DNA from: JAJISG01 sp964347345
Lineage (GTDB): Archaea > Thermoplasmatota > Thermoplasmata > RBG-16-68-12 > JAJISG01
Direction: 5' to 3'
Assembly: GCA_964347345.1 (NCBI GenBank)
Contig: CAYFYB010000001.1
Coordinates: forward strand, 62,001 to 126,000
DNA length: 64,000 nt
The position numbers and the translations under genes are program-made. Positions 14,697 through 22,216 of this stretch are shown one piece after another (within the stretch, counting starts at the first letter, position 1; the number at the start of each line of letters is the position of its first letter). Under the pieces are notes generated by a model. That model was given only the letters and a program-made list of their open reading frames with translations. It did not search any database and was not told the DNA's origin.

Positions 14697-16408
14697 CGTC
14701 TGACTGAAGAGGCCTCGTAGTCCATTCTTGCCCCCCTATCGGCAGAGAGAGCGAGCCTCGTGTATATCGCCAGGAGGCCACGGTCGAACCTGATGGGAGG
14801 CCTCTTCCACTCCTCCCGCCTTCTGCGAATTTCCTGCTCCTCGACGGCAAGGTCCAGCCTCTTCTGCCGAAGGTCCACCACTATCTGGTCCCCGTTCTGA
14901 ACCAGAGCGATTGGACCACCAGCCATCGCCTCTGGGCTGACATGGCCGATGGCGGGGCCCCTGGTGGCTCCCGAGAAACGTCCATCCGTTATGAGGACCA
15001 CCCCCTCAGCCAGGTCGCGGCGGGTTGATATGGCTTCGGTGATGTAGTACTGCTCCGGCATCCCATTGGCGGCGGGCCCCTCGTACCGGATCACGATGGC
15101 GTGTCCGGGCCTCACCTCGTCGTCGAAGATGGACTCGATGGCCTCCTCAGAGGATTCGAAGACTACGGCTTCACCGGTGAAGGTCTCAAATTTCTTTTGC
15201 AGGGCTCCGACCTTCACGACGGCTCCATCGGGTGCCAGCGAACCGTAGAGAACTCTCAAGGACCCCGTACCGATGGGATCGGATCTGGGTCTCACAACCT
15301 CTTCGGGGGCTACGCCGTAGTTCATCAAGAAGAGCCTGTTCCTCTCAAAGAATTGGGAGGCCTCCACTTCTTTCAAGTTCTCTTCCAGGGTGTAGCCCGT
15401 GACGGTGAGGCTGTCCAGATGGAGGTACTCCTGCAGCTCCTTTACGAGCCACTGGGTGCCGCCAGCATACCACAAATAGTTCACCGGGTGTGTTCCGGAA
15501 GGCCTGCAGTTGACCAGGAACGGGATGTCTTGATTGATTTCGTCGAAGGCCTTGAGGGGCAGCTCGATGTTTGCCTCATAAGCCAGGGCCATGAGGTGCA
15601 TGATGGTGTTGGTGCTCCCGCCGATGGTCGCATGGATCATCATGGCGTTCTCGAAGGCTTCCTTCGTGAGGATCTTGGACGGTCTCAACTCCTCTTCCAC
15701 CATCCCTACTACGCGCTTCCCCGCCTTCTCAGCGAGCCTGCCCAGCTCGAAACTTGTGGCAGGTACGAGGGCGCTGGTGGGTAGTGCCATTCCCAGGGCC
15801 TCCGCAACGATCGCATTCGTGTTTGCAGTTCCCAGGAAGGCACACGTACCCGTCGTGGGACAGGAATGCAGGGCTAGACTCTCGTAGTCCTCCCTGGAAA
15901 TCTCCCCTCGACGCAGTCGTGCATAGAGGGAGCCCACCTGCTCCAGGGTGGTACCCTTGGGGCCCACCTCCATCACGCCGCCGGGTATGTAGATGGAAGG
16001 AATGTCGACCCTGGCGGCCGCCAGAAGGACACCTGGTGTGCCCTTGTCAGATCCCGACAGGATGCACATACCGTCAAAGTGCCCTCCACGGACGTGCATC
16101 TCGACGGCAAAGGAGATAACCTCCCTGCTGGCCAGGGAGAACCGCATGCCAGGGGTCCCCTGGTCGATGCCGTCACAAATGTCGGTACAATCGTATCTCG
16201 CGGCGGCGCCCCCGACAGCCCTGACTCCCCGAACAACCCACTCGTCCGCCAATTCGGGGAGGTGGTAGCTGCATGGCATGCTCTCACCACCGGTGGTCTC
16301 CACAAGGATCCAGGGCTTCTCTAGGTCCTCCCGAGTCCAGCCGCAGGCAAGGCGAAGGGGGTCGGCCTCGGGGGCGATCTTCCTCATCTCCTGACTATGG
16401 AGGGGCAT
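14693..16408 (-). CDS. IlvD/Edd-family dehydratase (gluconate/sugar-acid dehydratase or dihydroxyacid dehydratase)
   Basis: Product of 571 residues, close to family length. Family landmarks are MPCSYHL (Cys46), ICDGIDQGTPGM (Mg ligand Asp79), SGSDKGTPG (Lys122, carbamylated Mg ligand in relatives), CPTTGTCAFLGTAN (Cys189), IGGSTNTIMHL and DGRFSGATRG. The residue before Asp-Lys is normally a Cys that binds the Fe-S cluster (CDK). Here it is Ser120, so one of three usual cluster ligands is changed. The family includes DHAD (valine/isoleucine synthesis), phosphogluconate dehydratase and sugar-acid dehydratases, and Sulfolobus DHAD also dehydrates gluconate. No other branched-chain biosynthesis gene is nearby, whereas glucose dehydrogenase, ALDH, aldolase and glycerate kinase are. 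Gluconate to KDG is therefore favoured by context only. Confidence 0.85.
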   Translation of the reverse strand: MPLHSQEMRKIAPEADPLRLACGWTREDLEKPWILVETTGGESMPCSYHLPELADEWVVRGVRAVGGAAARYDCTDICDGIDQGTPGMRFSLASREVISFAVEMHVRGGHFDGMCILSGSDKGTPGVLLAAARVDIPSIYIPGGVMEVGPKGTTLEQVGSLYARLRRGEISREDYESLALHSCPTTGTCAFLGTANTNAIVAEALGMALPTSALVPATSFELGRLAEKAGKRVVGMVEEELRPSKILTKEAFENAMMIHATIGGSTNTIMHLMALAYEANIELPLKAFDEINQDIPFLVNCRPSGTHPVNYLWYAGGTQWLVKELQEYLHLDSLTVTGYTLEENLKEVEASQFFERNRLFLMNYGVAPEEVVRPRSDPIGTGSLRVLYGSLAPDGAVVKVGALQKKFETFTGEAVVFESSEEAIESIFDDEVRPGHAIVIRYEGPAANGMPEQYYITEAISTRRDLAEGVVLITDGRFSGATRGPAIGHVSPEAMAGGPIALVQNGDQIVVDLRQKRLDLAVEEQEIRRRREEWKRPPIRFDRGLLAIYTRLALSADRGARMDYEASSVRR

Positions 16409-16528
16409 GGAGATCGAACCTCAATCCTCTACGCCTAGGATGTGTTATCTAGGTTTGGGTTTAGGTGGATTGGCAGCCCTCCACGAGGGCCCAAAGACCA
16501 CTCTCGGACGCCAGTGCCAGTAGAGCCA

Positions 16529-16550
16529 ATATTTTAACCAAATAAAATAT
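16529..16550. promoter_or_regulatory. perfect inverted repeat overlapping the regulator promoter
   Basis: Arms ATATTTTA (16529-16536) and TAAAATAT (16543-16550) flank a 6-bp spacer (ACCAAA). The right arm overlaps the likely TATA box of the regulator gene (taaaatata, about 16543-16551). It sits between the divergent dehydratase (start 16408) and regulator (start about 16599). This is the form expected for the operator of a dimeric winged-helix autoregulator. Confidence 0.5.
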
Positions 16551-16598
16551 AGATAAGGTATTTACAGAGGCCGAAATATAATGATTTGGTGGGATTGC

Positions 16599-17363
16599 AT
16601 GCCCGACAAGGACTTTGATGTCCTCTCAAGTCCGTCGCGGTTGAGAATTTATCAGACGCTCCTCAGGCGCCCCAATAGCACCGATGACCTAGGCCGCATC
16701 CTGGGCCTCTCCAACTCCTCTCTGAGATTCCATCTTCGGGCGCTGGAGAGCTCGGGTCTCGTCACGAGGAAGACGGAGGCCCCGAAGGGGAGGGGAAGGC
16801 CGAAGATAATCTGGACCGTCGACAGGACGATTCACATCGAGGGCTTCCCAATCAGGCAGTATGGGGTGCTCTCAGAGATCCTGCTTCGCTCCATGATGAA
16901 GCTGGCGAAGCGCAAGGATGAGATTGGCAAGGTGCTCCTCGAGGTTGGAAGGGAGGTCGGTTCTGACATCATACGTCATATATCGCAATCCAAATCGGTC
17001 TCCTCCTGGGGGTCTGATGAGTTCCGCAAGCACTACATCGGGGAACATCTGGAGGCCACCGGAATCGTCTCTGAGGTGGAGAAGTGTACTGAAAAGGAGG
17101 TTGTCTTCTCCCACTACAACTGCCCCTTCGAGGAGCTGGCGATCAAGTATACGAAGGAGATCTGTGACTATCTAGACACGGGCTACTACGAAGGTCTTGT
17201 GGCGGGAATGGGCGGGATTGCCCAGATTGAGCGGGTTTCCTGCCTAGCACACGGAGACGACAAGTGCACCTACATACTCAGATGGCAGAAGGCCAGGAAG
17301 AAGGCAGAAACCAGCAGGTCCGCTCCCCTCCTGCTATCTGTAGTAGCGGCATACCATGGCTGA
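16599..17363 (+). CDS. ArsR/MarR-type winged-helix regulator with Cys-rich SufR-like C-terminal domain
   Basis: Product of 254 residues from ATG 16599, preceded by GGTGGGA. An in-frame ATG at 16581 is the alternative. Residues about 1-75 form a winged helix (SSPSRLRIYQTLL, LGRILGLSNSSLRFHLRALESSGLV, GRGRPKIIW wing). The C-terminal half (about 150-235) has HYNCPFEELA, KEICDYL and SCLAHGDDKCTYIL. These cysteines match the spacing pattern of COG2345/SufR-like regulators, in which they hold an iron-sulfur cluster. It is divergent from the dehydratase and lies between dehydratase and aldolase genes, so it may tune the sugar pathway to Fe-S status or repress itself through the inverted repeat at 16529-16550 (inference). 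Confidence 0.75.
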   Translation: MPDKDFDVLSSPSRLRIYQTLLRRPNSTDDLGRILGLSNSSLRFHLRALESSGLVTRKTEAPKGRGRPKIIWTVDRTIHIEGFPIRQYGVLSEILLRSMMKLAKRKDEIGKVLLEVGREVGSDIIRHISQSKSVSSWGSDEFRKHYIGEHLEATGIVSEVEKCTEKEVVFSHYNCPFEELAIKYTKEICDYLDTGYYEGLVAGMGGIAQIERVSCLAHGDDKCTYILRWQKARKKAETSRSAPLLLSVVAAYHG

Positions 17364-17428
17364 TGCATCTAGGAGCTCTGCCCGAATCCTCGCTTGCCCG
17401 CCCATCCGGGGGCTTCTAACACGGTTGG

Positions 17429-18316
17429 TTAGGAGGACGGTGGCAGGAGGGGCCGTATGATTTCCATCACCCTCTTCTTCTCCGCAGTCGTGAGCTCCAT
17501 TACCGGAGGCCTGCTGTAAGCCTTCAGGTTCCAAACCTTCTCCACAAGAAACTTCGCCGCCGCCGGAAAGGTGCCCACTCGGAGAGCCTGTGCGAAACGC
17601 GCCAGCCGGAGCTGCAATTCCACGGCCTCAGAGATCCGCCCCTTCTGGAGGAGTTCAAGGAGCCTTATGCCCTCTGAAGGGAAGGCATTGCTGGACCCGA
17701 TCACACCGCCCTGACCTCCATGGAGGATGACGGATGCAAAGAGGGGGTCCGACCCAGTCATGAAAGAGAAGTCATCTGGCATGTTCGTGATGATTTCGAT
17801 TGCCCGCGTCAGGTCCCCGGAGCTGTCCTTCAGGCCTTGGATGGTCCCCGCGCTGGCCATCTTCAGCGTCAAGTCCGCGGGCAGTTCGACGCCAGTGAAG
17901 GAGGGCAGGTTGTAGGCCATGATAGGGATCTCAATAGCCTTTCTGAGGGTCTCGTAGTGCTCCCTGAGAGCCTGACGGCTTGGTTTGATGTAGAAGGGGG
18001 TGACCACCATCACCCCATCCGCTCCTGCGGCCTCGGCGTCTCTGGAGAGCTCCACCGCATGTCGGGTGGAGGGAGCTCCTGTACCGACGACGACCTTCGC
18101 CCTGCCAGAGGCCTCCTCGATCACCGCCTCAGCAACAGCCCGCCTTTCCTCTCTCTCCATGGACGTATACTCGCCCATACTGGCCATGGGGACGAGACCC
18201 TGGACCCCGGCACTCAGAAGGTTTGTCACATGTCTCTGCTGAGCCTGGGCATTAACCCGGCCTTTGGCATCGAAGAACGTGATGAGAGGGGTGTACACCC
18301 CTTCGAAGGTCCTCAT
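17429..18316 (-). CDS. DapA-superfamily aldolase, candidate 2-keto-3-deoxygluconate aldolase
   Basis: Class I aldolase of 295 residues with a (beta/alpha)8 fold. Tyr135 in MAYNLP and the Schiff-base Lys163 in IQGLKDSSGD are conserved, and the substrate loop is PMASMGEYTSM. The superfamily covers dihydrodipicolinate synthase, KDG aldolase, N-acetylneuraminate lyase and others. The window holds glycerate kinase directly divergent and the rest of a non-phosphorylative Entner-Doudoroff set, so cleavage of KDG to pyruvate and glyceraldehyde is the best contextual call. Dihydrodipicolinate synthase is the main alternative, but no lysine-pathway genes adjoin. A TATA box at 18341-18350 predicts a leaderless mRNA. 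Confidence 0.82.
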   Translation of the reverse strand: MRTFEGVYTPLITFFDAKGRVNAQAQQRHVTNLLSAGVQGLVPMASMGEYTSMEREERRAVAEAVIEEASGRAKVVVGTGAPSTRHAVELSRDAEAAGADGVMVVTPFYIKPSRQALREHYETLRKAIEIPIMAYNLPSFTGVELPADLTLKMASAGTIQGLKDSSGDLTRAIEIITNMPDDFSFMTGSDPLFASVILHGGQGGVIGSSNAFPSEGIRLLELLQKGRISEAVELQLRLARFAQALRVGTFPAAAKFLVEKVWNLKAYSRPPVMELTTAEKKRVMEIIRPLLPPSS

Positions 18317-18340
18317 GGGCCCTGAAAGGATTCACCACCC

Positions 18341-18350
18341 ACTTATAAAG
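18341..18350. promoter_or_regulatory. near-palindromic TATA box shared by aldolase and glycerate kinase
   Basis: The sequence acttataaag reads ctttataagt on the other strand, with core TTATAA (18343-18348) fully symmetric. Spacing of about 25 bp to the left reaches 18320, next to the aldolase ATG at 18316. To the right it reaches about 18371, next to glycerate kinase. No other TATA-like site is visible in the 80-bp gap, so one box may serve both directions. Confidence 0.5.
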
Positions 18351-18396
18351 ACATGCGCTGTCAGCGTGGGCAGGAGCCTTTTTGGTCTTGCCTGTC

Positions 18397-19803
18397 ATGT
18401 CGGGAGGAGTGATACGCAACCTCGAGGAGCTCTTGGAGGGTGCGGCCACTGGCAGACTTCGAGCCATGCGACGTATCGCTTTGGATATGTTCGAGGCTGC
18501 TCTCGGAGCCGTGGATCCTGAGAGAGCAGTGAGGCGGCATCTCAGGCGGGAAAGAGGGACACTCTCCATAGGAACCCTGAGACTAAATCTGGATACCATC
18601 CGCTCAGTCCGCATGATCGCCTTTGGGAAGGCAAGCCTTTCCATGGCTAGGGCCGTCCTCGATACCGTCGACGTCGAGGAAGGTCTGATCGTCGCCGATG
18701 AGAAGAAACGATTGAAACATCCAGGGATTGAGGTGGTGAAGGCGGGACACCCGCATCCCGATGAGGGGAGTCTGCAGGCAGGGGAGAAGGCCCTGCGGAT
18801 TGCCAAGAAATGTGGTTCCCGGGACCTGCTTTTGGTGCTCGTCTCTGGAGGAGGTTCATCCATGCTGGAGGCCTCCGATCTTTCTGTGGAGGAACTCCAC
18901 GGAGTCTCGGACCTTCTTATCAAGAGCGGCATGGACATCCTGCGTCTCAATACCGTTCGAAAACACCTCTCCGAGATCAAGGGTGGCCAGCTCGGAAAGA
19001 CGGCCGCATCCAGGGGGGGCATCACGGCAGCGCTTATCGTGAGTGACGTCGTGGGCGACCCCCCTTCCTTCATTGCCTCCGGACCCACCGTGGCGGATGA
19101 GACCACCTACGTCGACGCGAAACGGGTCCTCGAGGAGTTCGCCCTCTGGGGGACGGTTCCCAACGCCGTCAGGCGCAGAGTCGAGGCAGGGGTCAAAGGG
19201 GTCCTCCAGGATACGCCAAAACCGGGTGAGCCTTGTTTTGAAAGGGTTCACAACATAATCATCGCGCGAAACCGCATGGCCTGCGAGGCTGCCGCTAAGG
19301 TAGCTGGCAGGAAGGCGTACAGGCCCATGATTCTCACCAACCGGCTCCAAGGGGAGTCGAGGGAGGTGGGTAGGGTTCTCGCCGCGATAGCAGTATCGCT
19401 TGACGAGGAATCCCTCCCTCTCCGGAAGCCGGCTGCCCTCCTCACTGGAGGGGAGACTACGGTTACAGTTAGGGGCGCGGGCAAGGGTGGTCGCAACCAG
19501 GAGCTACTGCTGGCGGCAGTCCCCTTCCTCAGTGGGAGGGATGTCGTGATGGTCTCCTGCGGCACCGATGGACGGGATGGAGAGACCGATGCGGCCGGGG
19601 CAATTGCGGATGGTGAGACCCTTAGGAGGGCGAAGGAACTGGACATTAACCCTGCGGACTACCTCCAGCGCAATGACTCCCATGCCTTCTTCCGTCGCCT
19701 TGATGACACCGTTGTCACCGGTCCTACCGGGACAAACGTCATGGACCTGCAGATAATCCTTGCGGGGTGCCCGAATGGCGAGGACGAGAGAGAAGGGGCC
19801 TGA
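18397..19803 (+). CDS. gckA: glycerate 2-kinase (GckA/MOFRL family)
   Basis: Phosphorylates glycerate with ATP, giving 2-phosphoglycerate in archaeal non-phosphorylative Entner-Doudoroff pathways. The 468-residue product has IAFGKASLSMA, KAGHPHPDEGS, LVSGGGSSMLE (nucleotide loop), LNTVRKHLSEIKGG, the SDVVGDPPSFIASGPT segment and the C-terminal MOFRL domain (TGGETTVTVRGAGKGGRNQE, TDGRDGETDAAGA, TGPTGTNVMDL). These are diagnostic for this family. The start is ATG 18397. An in-frame TTG 18382 is possible. It is divergent from the aldolase through a shared TATA box. Last enzyme of the inferred sugar island. Confidence 0.93.
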   Translation: MSGGVIRNLEELLEGAATGRLRAMRRIALDMFEAALGAVDPERAVRRHLRRERGTLSIGTLRLNLDTIRSVRMIAFGKASLSMARAVLDTVDVEEGLIVADEKKRLKHPGIEVVKAGHPHPDEGSLQAGEKALRIAKKCGSRDLLLVLVSGGGSSMLEASDLSVEELHGVSDLLIKSGMDILRLNTVRKHLSEIKGGQLGKTAASRGGITAALIVSDVVGDPPSFIASGPTVADETTYVDAKRVLEEFALWGTVPNAVRRRVEAGVKGVLQDTPKPGEPCFERVHNIIIARNRMACEAAAKVAGRKAYRPMILTNRLQGESREVGRVLAAIAVSLDEESLPLRKPAALLTGGETTVTVRGAGKGGRNQELLLAAVPFLSGRDVVMVSCGTDGRDGETDAAGAIADGETLRRAKELDINPADYLQRNDSHAFFRRLDDTVVTGPTGTNVMDLQIILAGCPNGEDEREGA

Positions 19804-19916
19804 GTCGAATGTGTGTTAGCATAATGTCAATATCTGTGGTCCTAAAATCATAGAGAATTAGCATTCAGTTAAGTTTTGCTTAATAACGTTTAAGTAGAAC
19901 GTGCCTGTTCAAATTA

Positions 19917-19936
19917 GTCACTAGGTGGTGACCTAG
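19917..19936 (+). promoter_or_regulatory. overlapping, mutually exclusive inverted repeats at the asparagine synthetase start
   Basis: CTAGGT (19921-19926) pairs with ACCTAG (19931-19936), directly before ATG 19937. GTCAC (19917-19921) can instead pair with GTGAC (19928-19932). The Shine-Dalgarno-like GGTGGTGA lies inside both. A TATA-like stretch (cttaataacg, near 19880) lies upstream, so the repeats could be in the 5' leader as alternative hairpins or be a protein operator. Confidence 0.4.
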
Positions 19937-20908
19937 ATGGCTCTGGATCGAGTCGAGCAGTGGCACAAGAGAAGTATGGCTGACGGACTGAGGACTGTGT
20001 TAGAACTCCAGTCCACAATCTGCGCGTCAATTCGAGAGTATCTAGCCTCCAAGGGCTTCCTGGAGCTACTTCCCCCAATCATAGGCCCCGTGACTGACCC
20101 GGGAATCCGCGGGGCGAAACAGGTGGCATTCGACTTTTATGGAAGGGACTACAAGGTGATGAGCAGCGCAATCCTATACAAGCAGCTGATGGCGAAATCT
20201 CTTGGGAAGATATTCTTCTTTTCACCCAATGTTAGGCTTGAGCCGCTGGAGACGGTCAGGACGAAGAGGCACCTGGTGGAGTTCATCCAGGTGGACATCG
20301 AAGAGGCCCGGGCCTCTCACAAAGAGGCAATGGGGCTGGCTGAGGGTCTTCTCGCATACGTCCTGAGGACCGCAGTGAGGAAGGGAAAGGAGCATCTCAG
20401 GGCCTTGGGAAGGAAACTCAAGGAGCCCTCTGTTCCCTTCAAGAGGCTTACCCATCACGAAGCGATTGAGATGCTACGTTCATACGGCGTGAAGGCGGAC
20501 CCTTCCCAGGAGATCTCGTGGGAAGGGGAGGAGCTGCTTTCCAGCCTTTTCCAGGACCCCTTCTTCATCTATGACTATCCCATCGGTTCTCGCGGCTTCT
20601 ATGACAGGGAAGACCCGGAAAGGCCCGGCGTGCTCAGGGATTTCGATCTTCTGTACCCCGAGGGCTACGGTGAGGCGGTTTCTGGGGCGGAAAGGGAGTA
20701 CGAGTACGAGAGCGTGCGGGAGAGGATGCGGGCGACGGGAGAGGATCCCTCGGGATATGGCTGGTACATGGAAATGCTGAGGGATGGTATATCTCCTTCT
20801 GCTGGCTTCGGTATCGGCATCGAGAGGCTCACTCGGTACGTCTGTGGCCTCGATGCGATATGGGAGGCTAGACCCTATCCCAAAGTGGCCGGCGTCGAGT
20901 CTCCCTGA
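19937..20908 (+). CDS. asnA: archaeal asparagine synthetase, AsnRS-derived (no anticodon-binding domain)
   Basis: Product of 323 residues consisting only of the class II aminoacyl-tRNA synthetase catalytic core. It begins directly with the core region (LRTVLELQSTICASIREYLASKGFLELLPPII, motif 1 region), motif 2 FSPNVRLEPLETVRTKRHLVEFIQVDIE, and motif 3 GFGIGIERLTRYVCG. AspRS/AsnRS would carry an N-terminal OB-fold anticodon-binding domain of about 100 residues, absent here. Such stand-alone AsnRS paralogues in Pyrococcus are known to amidate aspartate to asparagine with ATP. This is the best call, and a tRNA-editing or unknown paralogue is the alternative. The leader carries overlapping inverted repeats. 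Confidence 0.85.
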   Translation: MALDRVEQWHKRSMADGLRTVLELQSTICASIREYLASKGFLELLPPIIGPVTDPGIRGAKQVAFDFYGRDYKVMSSAILYKQLMAKSLGKIFFFSPNVRLEPLETVRTKRHLVEFIQVDIEEARASHKEAMGLAEGLLAYVLRTAVRKGKEHLRALGRKLKEPSVPFKRLTHHEAIEMLRSYGVKADPSQEISWEGEELLSSLFQDPFFIYDYPIGSRGFYDREDPERPGVLRDFDLLYPEGYGEAVSGAEREYEYESVRERMRATGEDPSGYGWYMEMLRDGISPSAGFGIGIERLTRYVCGLDAIWEARPYPKVAGVESP

Positions 20909-21059
20909 CCAACGTCGAGGGTTCCCGAGGTCGCTACCTCCTGGGATGTGGGCGGGGCCATCCCATTCCCCTTTCTCTTTCTAATAATCAGGTCGCATGG
21001 GATAAATAGGTCAGTTTCCCTCGAAAGCGTGGAGAGCCTCTCGTCGGTATGGGAATGCG

Positions 21060-22202
21060 ATGGAAACGTCCATAGTGAGTCACATCCCGTTCGCATCTGC
21101 GGTCATCTGGTCCGCAATAGGCATCTCCCAAGTGAGGGGAGGGTCATTCCGCGTGTCCACCGGGCTGGCCTTCATTGCCACGGCCTTCCTCATGGCGATA
21201 TACGCCCTTTGGGACTGGCTCTCTCTCGTCTTCGGGCTACCTCAGTCCGTGACTGTGCCCCTTCCTCCCTCCCACTTCTTCCTTGTCCTGGCCTCCTTGA
21301 CTTTTCTGTATTTCGCGAAGTGGCTGGTCCACGGAAAGAGATGGATAGACGGCCTCCTCGTCCTTCCTGCCGCCTTCATGGCCCTGCCCTATACGGTTCC
21401 CTGGATTCCCACCGTGTCAGAGATGTGGTTCGACAGTGAACTATTGCCCATGGCGGCTCAGGCAGCCCTAACCCATTACCTCGTCTACACCCTCGCCTTG
21501 ATTCTGGCCGGTATCCAGCTGCTCCGACAGGGAGCCCTGCTGGCCCTGGAGTCCATGGGGAGGGAGTCCTGGGCCATGATTGCCGTCATGGGCGCTGCAT
21601 TCCTGATGCTGGCCTTCGCGATCCTGACCAACCCCTATCTCCCCATGTTGCAGGAGAACGTGACCCCCCTGTATTCCTCAACTCTGATCGCCCCGGGGGC
21701 CGTCCTTCTGGCAGCCCTCCGTAGAGGACGTGGCATCGGCGTCCTCAAGCTCTTCAACCTGAGGGAGGCCTTCCAAGGGGAGACCCTCGCCGTCTACCTG
21801 ATATACAAGACAGGGGACCTCCTCGGGGCGGCCCTAGCGGAGGGAGAGAGTATGGACGAGGACGTCTTCGTGGGCACCTTCGATGCCTTCCAGAAGTTCT
21901 TCACCCACGCCTTGCCCTTCTTCCGGGGTCACACGTTGAAGACCGCGACCTTCGGTGAGATCGCTGTGATAATTGAGAGAGGAGGCCACTGTTACCTCAC
22001 CGTGGTGACCACTTCCAAGAGGCTCGGTCTCATAAAGGAGCTGATGAGGCAGAGGCTGCGCCAGTTCGAGGAGGATAACTGGGACACCCTCAAGGAATGG
22101 AGCGGCGTCGTGGACATCCTCCGAGGCACGGACAAGGTGCTTCAGGGCTTCGTGCCAGAGGAGGTTGTGACGGACTCCCGGAGGTTTAGGGCAGTCAAGT
22201 AG
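21060..22202 (+). CDS. seven-helix membrane protein with C-terminal cytosolic sensor-like domain
   Basis: Product of 380 residues. About seven hydrophobic segments fill residues 5-225. A soluble domain follows (about 235-375), starting VYLIYKTGDLLGAALAEGES and continuing with FGEIAVIIERGGHCYLTVVTT. The pattern of an initial strand pair, a helix and an ERGGHCYLTVV strand recalls roadblock/longin-like or other small signalling domains attached to membrane sensors in Thermoplasmata, but I cannot assign a family firmly. A TATA-like gataaatag (near 20999) lies 60 bp before ATG 21060. Convergent with HMG-CoA reductase, 14 bp apart. Function unknown; membrane sensing is an inference from architecture. 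Confidence 0.72.
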   Translation: METSIVSHIPFASAVIWSAIGISQVRGGSFRVSTGLAFIATAFLMAIYALWDWLSLVFGLPQSVTVPLPPSHFFLVLASLTFLYFAKWLVHGKRWIDGLLVLPAAFMALPYTVPWIPTVSEMWFDSELLPMAAQAALTHYLVYTLALILAGIQLLRQGALLALESMGRESWAMIAVMGAAFLMLAFAILTNPYLPMLQENVTPLYSSTLIAPGAVLLAALRRGRGIGVLKLFNLREAFQGETLAVYLIYKTGDLLGAALAEGESMDEDVFVGTFDAFQKFFTHALPFFRGHTLKTATFGEIAVIIERGGHCYLTVVTTSKRLGLIKELMRQRLRQFEEDNWDTLKEWSGVVDILRGTDKVLQGFVPEEVVTDSRRFRAVK

Positions 22203-22216
22203 GTGCCTCGCAATCG

